A stretch of DNA of 64,000 nt from AC2028 sp002373595 (GTDB lineage Bacteria; Bacillota; Clostridia; Lachnospirales; Lachnospiraceae). The position numbers were made by a program, and so were the translations under genes. The stretch spans positions 62,001 through 126,000 of the forward strand of contig CAMOIX010000001.1 of NCBI GenBank assembly GCA_946616365.1, read 5' to 3'. The first letter of the stretch is position 1. Each line of letters starts with the position of its first letter. A model generated the notes under the pieces. It saw only the letters and a list, made by a program, of their open reading frames with translations, ran no database searches and was not told where the DNA came from. Below, one piece after another: positions 53,702-61,990 of this stretch.

Positions 53702-54316
53702 TTACTTAAACATTCTTACAACTCCGTAGACCTTACCAAGGATCTCACAGCTGTCTACTATGATGGGATCCATGGTATCGTTCTCGGGCTGAAGTCTGAT
53801 ATGGCCGTTCTCCTTATAGAAGGTCTTAACAGTAGCACTGTCATCTACGAGTGCAACTATCATCTCGCCGTTCTCGGCGGTCTCCTGGCGATGAACTATG
53901 ATCCTGTCACCTGAGAAGATGCCTGCATTGATCATGGAGTCACCCTTAACATTGAGCATAAATGTCTCACCTGCTTTTAATTCACCGGCAGGGAAGGGGA
54001 AGTAATCCAATATATTATTATCCGCAAATATAGGCTCCCCTGCAGCGACATTACCGTAAACAGGTATACTGGTCATCTCGGTCCTTACCATCTGGAATGA
54101 ATCATCACAGATCTCTATAGCTCTGGGCTTGGAAGGGTCTCTCTTGATGAATCCCTTCTTTTCCAAAGACTCAAGATGAGAGTGAACAGAAGAAGTGGAC
54201 TTGAGATTAACTTTCTCGCCGATCTCTCGTACGGTGGGAGGGTATCCTTTGGCGAGGATCTCTTCCTTTAAGTAGTCGAGGATCTGTTGCTGTTTTGCGG
54301 AAATCTTAGCGGACAT
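53702..54316 (-). CDS. lexA: SOS repressor LexA
   Basis: LexA represses SOS genes and self-cleaves with RecA filaments. The 204-residue protein has an N-terminal winged helix (about 1–68; YPPTVREIGEKVNLKSTSSV; landmark) and an S24 peptidase domain with the cleavage bond Ala92-Gly93 in GNVAAGEP, nucleophile Ser127 in GDSMIN and general base Lys164 in ATVKTF. ATG 54316 with GGAGG upstream is the start; the frame runs open into the operator region, which is not coding. It is autoregulated, with LexA boxes in its promoter. Divergent from yneA as in Bacillus. Confidence 0.97.
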   Translation of the reverse strand: MSAKISAKQQQILDYLKEEILAKGYPPTVREIGEKVNLKSTSSVHSHLESLEKKGFIKRDPSKPRAIEICDDSFQMVRTEMTSIPVYGNVAAGEPIFADNNILDYFPFPAGELKAGETFMLNVKGDSMINAGIFSGDRIIVHRQETAENGEMIVALVDDSATVKTFYKENGHIRLQPENDTMDPIIVDSCEILGKVYGVVRMFK

Positions 54317-54358
54317 AAGCGCCTCCGTTTCTTTATCTTCATGCGGGAATATTCCCTC

Positions 54359-54501
54359 TAAACATTCGTTCGAATACATCATAGCACATATGTTCACATA
54401 ATGCAAACATATTTTCGGAAAATATGTTCGAAAAAAGTATTGACATTCGAATAAATGTTCGGTATATTATTATACGAACAGATGTTCCGAACATAAATTC
54501 G
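54359..54501. promoter_or_regulatory. Divergent SOS promoters with multiple LexA boxes
   Basis: The yneA promoter (plus) is TTGACA 54440–54445, 17 bp, TATATT 54463–54468. The lexA promoter (minus) is TTGCAT 54406–54401, 17 bp, TATGAT 54383–54378. Boxes matching CGAAC-N4-GTTCG: 54448–54461 CGAATAAATGTTCG (9/10, within the yneA spacer), 54475–54488 CGAACAGATGTTCC (9/10), 54488–54501 CGAACATAAATTCG (9/10, abutting the last). On the lexA side are CGAACGAATGTTTA read on the minus strand at 54372–54359 (8/10), a weaker one at 54384–54397 in the lexA spacer, and one at 54416–54429 (8/10). Confidence 0.9.
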
Positions 54502-54523
54502 AACGATTAGTGAGGGAAGCGAA

Positions 54524-54826
54524 ATGAGAACTAAGATAGCAATTATATTCTCGGTAATGATGTTAACAATAGTACCTTTCAGCATTATAGCGAAGGCTTA
54601 TGATGCGGCGGAAGAGAAAGAGAGCTATAAATACTATACTTATTACACGGTGCAGTATGGAGATACACTGGAGTCGATAGCTAAGGAATATTACGATGAG
54701 GAGCATTATACGGTTAAGTCGTATATCAGGGAAGTGGCCGGGATCAATACTATAGATGCTAATTCCAGGCTGAGGACAGGCACAGTTATTGCGATTCCTT
54801 ACTATTCGGACGAATACATATATTGA
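54524..54826 (+). CDS. yneA: SOS-induced cell division inhibitor YneA (LysM protein)
   Basis: YneA blocks septation during DNA damage in Bacillus. The 100-residue protein has a membrane/signal helix (about 4–24) and a LysM domain (about 39–93; YTVQYGDTLESIAKEYYDE, then TGTVIAIPYY). Its position divergent from lexA behind three tightly packed LexA boxes supports the assignment more than sequence identity does. GGGAAGCG precedes the ATG. Tail residues after LysM are aromatic and acidic (SDEYIY). Confidence 0.87.
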   Translation: MRTKIAIIFSVMMLTIVPFSIIAKAYDAAEEKESYKYYTYYTVQYGDTLESIAKEYYDEEHYTVKSYIREVAGINTIDANSRLRTGTVIAIPYYSDEYIY

Positions 54827-54857
54827 TAACGCTTTTGATAGCGATCATCCCCCTTTA

Positions 54858-54892
54858 AGCCGTCTCTGCGGGCACAGAAACGGCTTTTTTTA
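54858..54892 (+). terminator. Intrinsic terminator after yneA
   Basis: The stem AGCCGT/ACGGCT (54858–54863 with 54880–54885), with a partly paired 16-base loop, is followed by a T run. Confidence 0.85.
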
Positions 54893-54912
54893 TTGGATTT
54901 ATGCAATTATAC

Positions 54913-55140
54913 GGATGAGCCCCATATGTGTTATGCCGCGACACGCTGCGAAATAACGATTTTCTAATCACCTGAGAGAAATCGCATGTAAGTAACGACA
55001 CCGGGCCTTACTCGGCATCCTGCCTCGGACGGCCGCTGCCCTCGACATCCTGTCTCGGGCTGTCTGTCTTAGGACGGTGATAAGAAAATGTGTTATTTCT
55101 CCGCTAATGGTCGCTTGCACAACACATATGGTTCTCATCC
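54913..55140 (-). repeat. Dispersed hairpin element, family 1, copy C
   Basis: The 228-bp element fills most of the first part of the 568-bp gap between yneA and the defence-like operon. The outer arms 54913–54932 and 55121–55140 are inverted at 18 of 20 positions (GGATGAG, then CATATGTGTT). The inner arms carry CGATTTTCTAATCACC (54957–54972) and GGTGATAAGAAAATGTG (55076–55092). On the minus strand, hairpin 1 is 55060–55038 (GCCC/GGGC, GA/GA, GAC/GTC, loop AGGAT) and hairpin 2 is 55034–55004 (GGCC/GGCC, C–G, GA/GA, GGC/GCC, loop AGGAT). The remaining 55141–55394 is A+T-rich leader with one promoter. Confidence 0.85.
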
Positions 55141-55273
55141 TGGATATATACAAGGAATCAAATCCGGTTTTTGGGACAGAAAGTGAATATAATTGAATCT
55201 ATATATTTTAAACCCTTGTTCTTTGGAAAATATAGAAATCATTAGCATACTCATCGTTTGATGAAGGCTTATA

Positions 55274-55282
55274 TGTTATAAT
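55274..55282 (+). promoter_or_regulatory. Extended −10 promoter for the defence-like operon
   Basis: TGTTATAAT (55274–55282) is an extended −10; no good −35 is seen. It implies an untranslated leader of about 105 nt before the DUF6361-like start. Confidence 0.5.
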
Positions 55283-55394
55283 ATTATCAAGCGTTGATGT
55301 AGTCAAAAAACAATAAATAAGCCACTTATTATGATTTGCGTAAAAGTAAAATTTCTAGGCGCTATCATTGGCGATATGTAAATAATTAGAAATT

Positions 55395-56597
55395 ATGCAA
55401 ATAGGTTGGATTGATTACTCGAAAGAGGAAAGAAATAAAATAGTAAGTATTCTTCACCTACTTGGTACACAAGGAACGATTGATGAAATCGGAATTGGAA
55501 GTGTTCGAGATGCTTTTTCTGATCTATTATTTCCTGGGATTTCTGTTTTGCAGACAAGGGCGAAGTATTTTGTACTAATTCCATACCTATTCGAAAATGC
55601 TTGTAACGAATGTTCGAATGGACATTTGCGTAGTGGAAAAGATGTACGTAATTATATTGAGAAGTGTGAGGATCAAATAGTCGGAACGCTCATGAAGAGT
55701 GCGAAGAATGATCTGGAACGCACTGGAATAATTGGAAGTCGAAACTATTTTGATGGAAAATCCGTTAAAATGAGGCCTAGTTCAATCTATTGGAATGGGC
55801 TTAGGACTTCTTCGATTCTTTTACATTCTGAATTATCTCTGGATAGTGCTTGTAATGTTATTTTTCAAAAAGGGCATTCACAGTCAAAAATAGAAAAAAA
55901 GAATGAAGATAAAGATTATGGTGCAGACGATAGAGATGTCTTGTTTGATGGTCATTTGATATTTGCTCCTATTTATGCGTCATATAATTATATGAACGAA
56001 GCACAGATTAGTCTGACGAGAGAAGAAGCGGAATATATATATCATTGCTTCACAGAAGGGTATAGAACTAAAGATGCTGCTATGTCATATATGCTTAAGC
56101 ATCCAGATCTCATAATGAAGTATGAGTCTTTTGAAGAATTTGATCCAGATGATTTTACTGGAGAATTATATGACCGTGTAATGTTAGCTAGAGAATTTGC
56201 TGATTTTATATATGGAGCTCATCTATTATATAATATTGTCTTTGCCGAAGGATGCGGAGTAGATAATAGAGTAGTTGACGGGATTATTGGTGAATTTGAT
56301 GAGTACTGTACAAGTTATCAGAGCCCGAATCTTGATGAAATTCTGGATATTACAAAATGTAAGGGTGCAACCGCTTTATTCTTTAAGTATTTTGATTCTT
56401 ATATTTCCCGTAATAGGATTGAAGATGCTAAAAACTTGATTGTCGAAAGAGAAGCAGCTGTAAAGACGGCGAGAAGGAAGTTGTTAAGGCCTGAAGAGTA
56501 CCAATTTAACGAGCCAATCCATAATTTCAAGCTGAATTACCGTTATGGAGTCGCTAGGCGTATTATGCTGGATATTATCGAAGGGATGGGGACGTAG
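55395..56597 (+). CDS. DUF6361-like protein, first gene of a defence-like operon
   Basis: 400 residues. The N-terminus (IGWIDYSKEERNKIVSILHL; then IGIGSVRDAFSDLLFPG and QTRAKYFVLIPYLF) matches my memory of DUF6361 proteins, which occur beside helicase and PLD genes in probable defence loci. No catalytic motif or membrane helix is visible; the protein is alpha-helix rich. Codons are much more A/T-ending than in the core genes left of 54.9 kb, suggesting transfer. It is followed two bases later by the PLD gene. Its role may be sensing or complex assembly; this is inference. The only start is the ATG at 55395, with a weak ribosome site. Confidence 0.8.
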   Translation: MQIGWIDYSKEERNKIVSILHLLGTQGTIDEIGIGSVRDAFSDLLFPGISVLQTRAKYFVLIPYLFENACNECSNGHLRSGKDVRNYIEKCEDQIVGTLMKSAKNDLERTGIIGSRNYFDGKSVKMRPSSIYWNGLRTSSILLHSELSLDSACNVIFQKGHSQSKIEKKNEDKDYGADDRDVLFDGHLIFAPIYASYNYMNEAQISLTREEAEYIYHCFTEGYRTKDAAMSYMLKHPDLIMKYESFEEFDPDDFTGELYDRVMLAREFADFIYGAHLLYNIVFAEGCGVDNRVVDGIIGEFDEYCTSYQSPNLDEILDITKCKGATALFFKYFDSYISRNRIEDAKNLIVEREAAVKTARRKLLRPEEYQFNEPIHNFKLNYRYGVARRIMLDIIEGMGT

Positions 56598-56599
56598 AC

Positions 56600-58345
56600 T
56601 TGAAGAAGCAGTTCCATCAAGAGAATAATCGTTTGGAATATGGTGCTTTATTATTTCCTGATCCGGGTACAAGGCTTTCTTTTGCTATTGGTACGACTTA
56701 TTCTTTGGATTTAGAAGCATTATTGTCTGTTCCGATCATGTTTGGTGTATTAGAGTCTCCTGACTCTGAGGTAATGAAGAATCCAATTGTTGTATTGGAG
56801 GCAATAAGGCGTTGCAGTAATAAATTGGCTCTATTTTGTAATGTCGACGGAATAAAGCTTCCTCAAGAGGTAAGACCAGTATATTCACTTCTGGAGAACA
56901 GTGTTATTCCTATAAATCTTGGAGAAGGTGTTAATTTTCATCCCAAAATGTGGGTTATCGGGTATGAAAATGATAATGGTGAAGAATTTATAAGGATTAT
57001 CATTCTTAGTAGAAATCTGACATTTGACAAAAGTATGGATATTGCTGTCGAGATGCATGGTCAGATCGATAGAAACAAGAAAAGATTGCAAAAGAAGCAT
57101 CAACCTATATCTGATTTTCTTGATTATTTGGCAAATAACACTACAGATAAGGCAAAAAGAGAAGACATATTCCAGTTGGCACAGGATGTGATGCTGGTAA
57201 ACAGATTTGATATTGATGATCAATATGATGATTACAATTTCTTGCCCGTTGGTTTTCCAGGATATGAGAACAGAGCTGAAAGCTTTTTTGATGATGCAAA
57301 ATCAATATTGATAGTTTCGCCGTTTCTTTCAAAATCTGTTTTGAATAAGATGACTGATAAAACACGAAACAAAGTGCTTATAACACGTTTGTCGTCAATG
57401 AATCCTGAAATATATGATATGTTCGATGAAGTATATGTGCCAATAGCCGGATTAGAGAATGATTGCGCTCTAGAAGAAGGCGAATCTGACGGTGTACCTA
57501 AAAGAGACCTTCATGCAAAAGTTGTATATAAAGACAGTGATGAAGGGAATTTCCTATATCTTGGATCGTTAAATGCGACATCAAACGCCTTCTATCATAA
57601 TATAGAGATCATGCTCGAATTGAAGTTTAAGCCTTACTATGCATCACTTAATCAGGTTAAAGATGATTTTGTACAGGATAAGAACGGTGCTTTTCAGCAA
57701 TTGCTTCATGAACCGGAAGATTGTGACTCAGAGGAATCTGAGGAGATGGTTGTTTTTTCTGATGTTGCAGAGGCCATTTCTATAATAAATGTCTATGAAA
57801 AAGACGGTTCATATTGCACTGAGATTAATACAGAAGAATATAAGGGAAATGCCGAGATCAGACCTTTATTTGGAAAAGGTGACTATAAAAAGCTTAAAGA
57901 TATAACTCGCTTTGAACGAATGACAATCAAGGAATTGTCGGAATTTTATGCCGTCAGAAAGCAAGATAAAACAAGGGTTCTTAAGATCAAAACGCAGGGA
58001 ATTCCTGTAGTAGAAAGAGATAATGCTATATTTAATTCTATTATAGACACTAAACCAAAGTTCCAACAGTATATACTTTTCCTTCTTGCTGATGATCCGG
58101 CTATGGCTATGGTTGAAAATGATGAATTCATACGTTCCTTAGAGGGAAATAGTGAAGAAAAGAGCAACCAGATGTCACCGGCTATATACGAAAAACTATT
58201 ATTAACTGCAGCAAGAGAACCAGAACGTCTAAAAGCCGTCCAGGAGATCCTTGAGAAGGTGGATAAGAGTGTTCTTGATGATATTGAAACATTTGGTTCA
58301 TTGTTGAAGGTGTTTAGCAAGGCTGTAGAAGGTAGACAATCATGA
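56600..58345 (+). CDS. Phospholipase-D-like (HKD) protein, putative nuclease
   Basis: 581 residues. Two HKD-type half-sites are visible: FHPKMWVIG with a following SRNLTFDKS (His114, Lys116, Asn139), and LHAKVVYKDSD with LGSLNATSNAF (His305, Lys307, Asp312, Ser323, Asn325). Two half-sites in one chain form a PLD active site. In defence systems such proteins (DISARM DrmC, BfiI-type enzymes) are nucleases. A C-terminal region of about 200 residues is unassigned. The start is TTG two bases after the previous stop, and the end overlaps the helicase start by 4 bases. With the helicase it could form a DNA-cutting complex. Confidence 0.85.
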   Translation: MKKQFHQENNRLEYGALLFPDPGTRLSFAIGTTYSLDLEALLSVPIMFGVLESPDSEVMKNPIVVLEAIRRCSNKLALFCNVDGIKLPQEVRPVYSLLENSVIPINLGEGVNFHPKMWVIGYENDNGEEFIRIIILSRNLTFDKSMDIAVEMHGQIDRNKKRLQKKHQPISDFLDYLANNTTDKAKREDIFQLAQDVMLVNRFDIDDQYDDYNFLPVGFPGYENRAESFFDDAKSILIVSPFLSKSVLNKMTDKTRNKVLITRLSSMNPEIYDMFDEVYVPIAGLENDCALEEGESDGVPKRDLHAKVVYKDSDEGNFLYLGSLNATSNAFYHNIEIMLELKFKPYYASLNQVKDDFVQDKNGAFQQLLHEPEDCDSEESEEMVVFSDVAEAISIINVYEKDGSYCTEINTEEYKGNAEIRPLFGKGDYKKLKDITRFERMTIKELSEFYAVRKQDKTRVLKIKTQGIPVVERDNAIFNSIIDTKPKFQQYILFLLADDPAMAMVENDEFIRSLEGNSEEKSNQMSPAIYEKLLLTAAREPERLKAVQEILEKVDKSVLDDIETFGSLLKVFSKAVEGRQS

Positions 58346-61320
58346 ATCCGATGGATTTCCAAGCAGCAACTGCTAACAGAATATTGAAATTGTTTAGAAA
58401 CAAAGGCCAAAACCGTGTGCTGCTTGCTGATGAAGTCGGTCTGGGTAAGACTATTATTGCAAGTTTAGTCGTAAAAAGTCTTGCAGAAGAGTACAAAGCT
58501 GAAAAGAAGAATTTTAAGGTTGTTTATGTATGTTCAAATATAAATATCGCTTCTCAAAACTGTAGAAAATTGGGGATTCAAAGAGAAAATTGCATGGATT
58601 TCTCAGAAAGTCGCCTTTCATTACAGCATTTGAAAATGAGAGAAATCGATTCAAAGGCTCAGCAATTGATACCGATGACTCCTGCAACGTCATTTTCAAT
58701 AAAGTGGGGGCAGGGGATCCAGCAAGAACGCGCTTTGATATATGTTGTACTTGAAAAGCATCCAATTTACAGAAAGTATAAATCTCGTCTCAATAAACTT
58801 CTAAAATTTGATCAATCTTTAAAGAAATGGGACGAAAAAGTAAAATGGATGAAATATCGCGTTAAGATAGCGTCGGAGAAAGACTCAAAATATCTTCCTC
58901 GCTTATTCAAAGCGTTTGATAAAATAGTGCGTCAGGATAAGAGGTTACAAGAGAGTCTAAACTATCTATGTAGTAGGCGTAACCCCGAAAATGAAGAATT
59001 CAGAATAAGAGCATATGTTGTCAATGGCTTAAGACGTGTATTTGCACAGATTAGCCTCATATCTTTACATCCGGATCTTGTTATCATGGACGAGTTCCAG
59101 AGATTTAAAGATTTGCTTGATATCGATTCAGATGATCTAAGCGAACAGAGTCTTCTTTCGAGACAATTTCTCAATGACGAGAATACGCGAGTACTTCTTT
59201 TATCTGCGACTCCTTACAAGCCATTTTCAACTCTTGAAGAGGTTTCTCAGGGCGAAGAAGATCATTATACAGAATTTAAGCGAGTCCTGGACTTCTTATG
59301 TAATGATGAACGCGGAAGAGAGAAATTTGAAAAAATATGGCGTGAATATTCTTCACATCTAAAGGATCTTCAAGGTGAGAACATAAACCAGCTAATAGAA
59401 GTAAAGAATTTAGCTGAAAAAGCGATGTATCAGGTTATTTGCCGTACAGAGCGAAGAAACGAGAGTATAATAGATACTGACAAAGCGTGTGAAGTGCAAA
59501 AAATATCAAATGGCGATGTTACTTCATATATTGATATACAGCGTCTTATGGATGAACTCGGAATCGGTAGATTTCCAGTTGAATATGAAAAATCAGCTCC
59601 TTATCTTATGTCTTTTATGAAATATAAAGTATGGGAGAATATTGTTAGGGAAATCAAGAAGTATCATGATGTTCCAGCATTAAATAGGAGCACATTATTC
59701 TTAAACAAAAAGCAGATCAACAGATATATTCAAATTCCATGCAATAACGCAAGACTTAAATGCCTATTTGATGAGGTTTTTGATGAAGGTAATAACGGAG
59801 CAGAGTGTCTACTTTGGATACCAGCATCCAGACCGTATTATACTACCGAAAAGACAAAAGCGGGGCGGCTATTTAGTAATAATGCCGGATACTCAAAAAC
59901 TTTAGTGTTCTCAAGTTGGGAGATGGTTCCAAGGGTTATTGCTGGTATGACTTCATATGAAGCAGAAAGACTGGTATATAAAAGGCTTCCAAATAAACGA
60001 ATACGATATTTTGCAGAAGATGCCGGCAACGATAAGAGATCAAGAAGAAAGGGTACACACCAGAGAATAAGTGATGATATCGGGAATAAGGAACTTTGTA
60101 TTACTCCTTGTTCGGCTTTGGCTGATCTATATCATCCAACAGATTATCTTGATTGCTCAATAAACGTCATTCGAGATGCTGTAAAGAAAGGAGTTAAAGA
60201 ACTTTTAAAGGATATTCGTAGCAGAGGATATGATAAAACTGTTCCTCGTAGTGCAGATAGTATTGTATCTCTTTTACATATGTTAGATGGATCAGAATCT
60301 GAAGATTTCAAAGGAATACCCAATGGCATCGAGGATTTCCTTACTGATATGGCTATAGGAGCTCCGGCAAACTGTGCGTTAAGAATGTTTAATGACGAAG
60401 ACGATGCTTGCGCTTTAGCCCGCGAAGTGGCAAATGTATTTGTCGCTTTATTTAACAAGCCAGAATCAGCCGGAATACTACAAACATTATATAACGATAA
60501 TTCAGTTTATTATGAACTAGTAATGAGATACTGTGTTGAAGGGAATCTCCAGGCTGTATTGGATGAATATGCATTCGTACTTGGCGAAAAAGGAGAATCG
60601 CTTGCTGCAGCCATAAAGGAAGGCGTTATAAACACGGCAAGTATACAGATTGAAACAAAAGATACGATAAGAAATAAAAAAGAACCTAATGTTCGATTAC
60701 GTACACATTTTGCTGTAGGATATTATAATGCCAAGATCAGTGACCAGGCTGTTCAAAGAACAGAAAGTATAAGAAAAGCATTTAATTCACCATTCAGACC
60801 TTTTGTACTTGCAACAACATCCATAGGTCAAGAAGGGCTTGATTTTCATTATTATTCAAGGAAAATCATGCATTGGAATCTCCCATCAAATCCCATTGAT
60901 CTGGAGCAGCGAGAAGGACGAATAAACAGGTATTTATGCCATGCTATCAGGCAGAATCTCGCTGAAAGCAAATATGGAAAACGAGGTTTTACAGAAGACG
61001 AGCCAATATGGGATACTATACTTGATAATGCTAGTGCCTTAAAAGGAGAACATTCTGATCTTGTACCTTATTGGTGCTTGCCTGAAAACTTCCCGTATAC
61101 CAGACGGATTGAAAGAGTAGTACCAATGTATCCTTTCAGTAGTGATATGGCTAGATATGAGAGACTAAAAGATATATTATCTGTATATAGACTTACACTC
61201 GGTCAACCTAGGCAGGAAGAATTGATAGATTCTATACGTAACGAGAATCTAGATACTGAAGAACTCGATAAATTGTATATGGACCTTTCACCATGGTCGA
61301 GGAAGACTAAAAAGTTTTAA
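58342..61320 (+). CDS. SF2 helicase of RapA/SNF2-like type, defence-associated
   Basis: 992 residues. The N-terminal RecA-like domain has Walker A LLADEVGLGKT (30–37), DExx box VIMDEFQRF (Asp250-Glu251) and motif III LLSATPY (288–292). The C-terminal helicase domain has TLVFSSWEMVPRV, then ATTSIGQEGLDFHYY and QREGRINRY (near residues 853–861) as motifs V and VI. A long helical insert (about 90–230) separates the first motifs, and another spans about 560–760. The architecture matches helicases of multi-gene anti-phage systems. It is translationally coupled to the PLD gene. Codon use is A/T-rich like its neighbours. Confidence 0.88.
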   Translation: MNPMDFQAATANRILKLFRNKGQNRVLLADEVGLGKTIIASLVVKSLAEEYKAEKKNFKVVYVCSNINIASQNCRKLGIQRENCMDFSESRLSLQHLKMREIDSKAQQLIPMTPATSFSIKWGQGIQQERALIYVVLEKHPIYRKYKSRLNKLLKFDQSLKKWDEKVKWMKYRVKIASEKDSKYLPRLFKAFDKIVRQDKRLQESLNYLCSRRNPENEEFRIRAYVVNGLRRVFAQISLISLHPDLVIMDEFQRFKDLLDIDSDDLSEQSLLSRQFLNDENTRVLLLSATPYKPFSTLEEVSQGEEDHYTEFKRVLDFLCNDERGREKFEKIWREYSSHLKDLQGENINQLIEVKNLAEKAMYQVICRTERRNESIIDTDKACEVQKISNGDVTSYIDIQRLMDELGIGRFPVEYEKSAPYLMSFMKYKVWENIVREIKKYHDVPALNRSTLFLNKKQINRYIQIPCNNARLKCLFDEVFDEGNNGAECLLWIPASRPYYTTEKTKAGRLFSNNAGYSKTLVFSSWEMVPRVIAGMTSYEAERLVYKRLPNKRIRYFAEDAGNDKRSRRKGTHQRISDDIGNKELCITPCSALADLYHPTDYLDCSINVIRDAVKKGVKELLKDIRSRGYDKTVPRSADSIVSLLHMLDGSESEDFKGIPNGIEDFLTDMAIGAPANCALRMFNDEDDACALAREVANVFVALFNKPESAGILQTLYNDNSVYYELVMRYCVEGNLQAVLDEYAFVLGEKGESLAAAIKEGVINTASIQIETKDTIRNKKEPNVRLRTHFAVGYYNAKISDQAVQRTESIRKAFNSPFRPFVLATTSIGQEGLDFHYYSRKIMHWNLPSNPIDLEQREGRINRYLCHAIRQNLAESKYGKRGFTEDEPIWDTILDNASALKGEHSDLVPYWCLPENFPYTRRIERVVPMYPFSSDMARYERLKDILSVYRLTLGQPRQEELIDSIRNENLDTEELDKLYMDLSPWSRKTKKF

Positions 61321-61336
61321 AATTCCTGAATTAAAT

Positions 61337-61870
61337 ATGAAAAATGTATATGTTTCAATACAAACCGAAAATGATAGAATATTGTATGGTCTTTTCTACG
61401 AGGATAAGAACGGCAAACGGCTTCATCTAAATGAAGATTTTAAAGATCTAATCTTTGATACTGAAGATGAAGCTAACGCAAAACTTGAAGCAATTGAAGC
61501 CGAGAGACGGAGTGAAGACTCGGCTGAAGCATTTACATTAGACGAAGCCAGTACATTTGCAGAAAGTCAGAAATGGAAGTTCGCTAAAACATATGCCAAG
61601 ACTGCGCCACATGAATATCTAGTAAAAAAGTGGTTGTCTGAGAATAATAGATTATTATTTGAACGATTGGTTCAGACAATCAAGAAAGATGCAGTTGTTG
61701 GGTACTTCCATGGACATGAAAATCATTATTTAATCCTTGGGGACCATTATTATTGGTTTATGGAGGATTATTATCCTGATAACCTGGCAGTAGATCTTAT
61801 CAATCGTACGACTACGGATTATCTGGAATATCGTGATGGTGCATATTATTATAGGCCTGACCGGATGTAG
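61337..61870 (+). CDS. Small unknown protein ending the defence-like operon
   Basis: 177 residues, 16 bp after the helicase gene. The N-terminal half is charged. The core FAKTYAKTAPHEYLVKKWL, followed by GYFHGHENHYLILGDHYYWF and the terminal NRTT, resembles a conserved unknown family I have seen near mobile elements (pattern FAKT..PHEY, then GD.YYW, then NR); the family has no known activity to my knowledge. It is rich in Tyr, Trp and His. The last codons (Arg-Met-stop) coincide with the 5' strand of the tRNA-like acceptor stem at 61861. It could be an accessory or regulatory gene. Confidence 0.7.
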   Translation: MKNVYVSIQTENDRILYGLFYEDKNGKRLHLNEDFKDLIFDTEDEANAKLEAIEAERRSEDSAEAFTLDEASTFAESQKWKFAKTYAKTAPHEYLVKKWLSENNRLLFERLVQTIKKDAVVGYFHGHENHYLILGDHYYWFMEDYYPDNLAVDLINRTTTDYLEYRDGAYYYRPDRM

Positions 61871-61968
61871 CTTAATTACAGCCTTGCTCATTTGAGATTG
61901 CTGTATGGAGTAGAGCACGTGATGGTAGATCAATTCACGAGGTGCGAGTGCGAGTCTTGTCATCCGGA
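61861..61968 (+). pseudogene. tRNA-like element with a 29-nt hairpin inserted in the D-loop
   Basis: A perfect 7-bp acceptor stem (CCGGATG 61861–61867 with CATCCGG 61961–61967), then T8, A9 and a 4-bp D-stem (GCTT 61870–61873 with GAGC 61913–61916). A14 and the GG pair (61907–61908) are present. An extra segment, 61878–61906, forms its own hairpin (ACAGC/GCTGT). The anticodon stem CGTGA/TCACG (61918–61922, 61935–61939) closes a 12-nt loop instead of 7. The variable loop is AGGT. The T-arm GCGAG/CTTGT has loop TGCGAGT (one change from TTCGAGT). There is no encoded CCA. The two abnormal loops make normal tRNA function unlikely. Confidence 0.6.
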
Positions 61969-61990
61969 TTACTAGAGTCCAGAGCCTGGC

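Noticed and set aside
54317..54406. Longer LexA starting at an upstream ATG
   Set aside because: The extra segment covers the lexA promoter and a LexA box, and the ATG at 54316 has a GGAGG at proper spacing and the family N-terminus.
55395..61870. DISARM, BREX or classical restriction-modification system
   Set aside because: There is no methyltransferase, no DUF1998/DrmB, no PglX/PglZ, no HsdM/S. Only the PLD and helicase components are reminiscent of DISARM.
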